The position numbers and the translations under genes were made by a program. 6,072 nt of DNA from Hyphomicrobiaceae bacterium (GTDB lineage Bacteria > Pseudomonadota > Alphaproteobacteria > Rhizobiales > JAKIUO01). Positions 4,932 through 6,072 of the stretch are shown one piece after another (the first letter of the stretch is position 1; each line of letters starts with the position of its first letter). Location of the stretch: positions 1-6,072 of the forward strand of contig JAKIUO010000170.1 in assembly GCA_021647535.1 (NCBI GenBank). The letters are read 5' to 3'. Below the pieces are notes generated by a model, which was not told where the DNA came from, made no database searches, and saw only the letters and a program-made list of their open reading frames with translations.

Positions 4932-5987
4932 ATGGGCGACATAGCAATCTCCAGTGGTATTCGAGCAAACATCACTGCTCTTCGCAATACAACAAATCTG
5001 ATTGAGCAGACATCGAACAGACTTTCTACAGGTAATCGCGTCAACAGCGCGCTTGATAATCCAGCCAACTTCTTTACGGCTTCAGCCATGAACAACCGGT
5101 CTTCTGACCTTGGCAATCTCCTCGACAGCATGAGCACAGGTGTCAGCACCATCAAAGCTGCTGACAATGCCATGAGTGCCATCACCAAGCTGGTGGAAAG
5201 TGCCCAGGGTACAGCCCGTCAGGCTCTTCAGGATGCGACAGGTGAACAGAACTCTTCGATTGTTGGTGAAACCGCTCTGGCTGGAGCGACAACCAAGTCT
5301 GAAGGTGAAAGTAAATTACTTGTTGGTGATCTTGGCCTTGATGCCGGTGACACAATCAAGTTCACCACAACCAAAGATGGCGTGGCAACTGATACCGAAC
5401 TGACGATTACCGCGACAACAACAGTTAAAGACCTGACAGACCAGGTCAATGTTGGTCTTGGTGGTAAGGCATCTGCAGAAGTCACCAGCGATGGCAAACT
5501 GTCCATTCAGGGAAACAATGGTGCCAAACTTGATCTTGCGCTTACTGATGCTGTTGGTGGAGCAACTGACAATACGCTTCAGGATTTGTTCGGGGCAACA
5601 GCTACAGTTAACGAAACGGCAGCAACGGCTGTCGCCGCAACTGATACAGCTACGATCACAGCTCCCACCGCTGACAATAATGAAACACGCGCCAGACTGG
5701 CCAGTCAATTCGATGATATTCTCGGGCAGATTACAGACCTCGCACAAGATGCTGACTTTAACGGCATCAATCTGCTTCAGGGTGACGATCTGAAAGTGAC
5801 CTTCAATGAAAAAACCGGAGATAAGCAGAATTCAATTACCCTCAAAGGGATTAATGTCGATGCAAACGGTCTTGGCCTGACGAACACAGCTGGCAATTTT
5901 CAGTCAGACACTGAAATCCAGGATCGTCTCGACCAGATGACAGCGGCTCTGACCACACTGCGAACGGAATCTTCCCAGTTTGGGTAA
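4932..5987 (+). CDS. Flagellin, cut short by an in-frame TAA
   Basis: Flagellin is the filament subunit exported through the flagellar secretion channel. I start at ATG 4932, with AAGGG at 4919-4923. The frame is open to an ATG at 4875, but that would add 19 atypical residues including a cysteine, while the protein from 4932 has none, as is normal for flagellins. The 351 visible residues contain the N-terminal D0/D1 helices (1 to about 105), with IRANITALRNTTNLIEQTSNRLSTG and VNSALDNPANFFTASAMNNR. A Thr/Ala/Asp-rich variable insert follows (about 106-248), including a segment near 165-202 that resembles the insert folds of filament-cap and hook-junction proteins. The C-terminal D1 part comes next (about 250-351), with LASQFDDILGQITDLAQDADFNGINLLQGDDL and DRLDQMTAALTTLRTESSQFG. 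TAA (5985-5987) then stops the frame where a family member would read on into the C-terminal D0 helix. The truncated product would lack that helix and probably could not polymerise. Confidence 0.9.
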   Translation: MGDIAISSGIRANITALRNTTNLIEQTSNRLSTGNRVNSALDNPANFFTASAMNNRSSDLGNLLDSMSTGVSTIKAADNAMSAITKLVESAQGTARQALQDATGEQNSSIVGETALAGATTKSEGESKLLVGDLGLDAGDTIKFTTTKDGVATDTELTITATTTVKDLTDQVNVGLGGKASAEVTSDGKLSIQGNNGAKLDLALTDAVGGATDNTLQDLFGATATVNETAATAVAATDTATITAPTADNNETRARLASQFDDILGQITDLAQDADFNGINLLQGDDLKVTFNEKTGDKQNSITLKGINVDANGLGLTNTAGNFQSDTEIQDRLDQMTAALTTLRTESSQFG

Positions 5988-6072
5988 AATCTCTCTACAG
6001 TGCAGACCCGTGAGGATTTCAACATGAACATGATCGAAACCCTTGAAAAAGGGGCATCGGATCTGACACTGG
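5988..6072 (+). pseudogene. Flagellin C-terminal fragment beyond the internal stop
   Basis: The same reading frame continues directly after the TAA, with no shift, as NLSTVQTREDFNMNMIETL, then EKGASDLTL at the window edge. This is a standard flagellin C-terminal D0 helix (NLSxVQTRxDFxxxMIxTLxxGAxxLTL). It shows that the stop interrupts a formerly intact gene. The final residues are expected beyond the window. GAGGA at 6012-6016 lies 7 nt before an in-frame ATG at 6024, so independent translation of the fragment is conceivable but unproven. Confidence 0.85.

Overview
This window is part of a flagellar gene cluster from an alphaproteobacterium. The evidence is the set of lineage-typical proteins found together: FliX, the short CheL-type rod-binding protein (the FlgJ N-terminal domain alone), a DksA that keeps only one of the four zinc-finger cysteines, and a flagellin beginning MGDIAISSGIRANITALRNT. 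Base composition looks moderate, with AT-rich gaps between genes. The protein styles resemble Rhodospirillales-like groups more than Caulobacter or Rhizobium, but I cannot name a genus.

Layout. Positions 1-782 hold the L-ring lipoprotein gene flgH (+), possibly coupled to the end of an unseen upstream gene. A strong two-way terminator (825-854) separates it from dksA on the minus strand (864-1310). A gap of about 450 bp follows (1311-1767), holding a candidate dksA promoter and otherwise nothing I can assign. fliX (minus, 1768-2196) is divergent from flgI. The 250 bp between them carries a clear sigma-54 promoter facing flgI, upstream inverted repeats of the TTTGCCG/CGGCAAA type expected for the FlbD activator, and a CtrA-like box. 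flgI, cheL and a flgN-like gene (2447-4437) are tightly packed, with zero-gap and ATGA junctions, and form one operon. A non-coding stretch of 494 bp follows (4438-4931), holding several stem-loops, a very strong terminator (4681-4722) and the flagellin leader. The flagellin gene starts at 4932.

The genes fit one program: P and L rings (FlgI, FlgH), the rod-assembly factor CheL, a probable FlgN-type chaperone, FliX as the assembly checkpoint regulator that works with FlbD and sigma-54, and finally the filament subunit.

The main surprises are three. (1) The flagellin frame is cut by a TAA at 5985-5987, yet the same frame continues past it with a well-conserved flagellin C-terminus to the end of the window. 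This is a fresh nonsense mutation, a sequence error, or readthrough. (2) The flagellin leader has a 9-nt perfect complement to codons 6-9 of its own gene, enclosing the ribosome binding site and start, which suggests a translational switch. (3) The flgN-to-flagellin gap holds a long imperfect hairpin and a terminator, which could be a small RNA or a structured 3' UTR.
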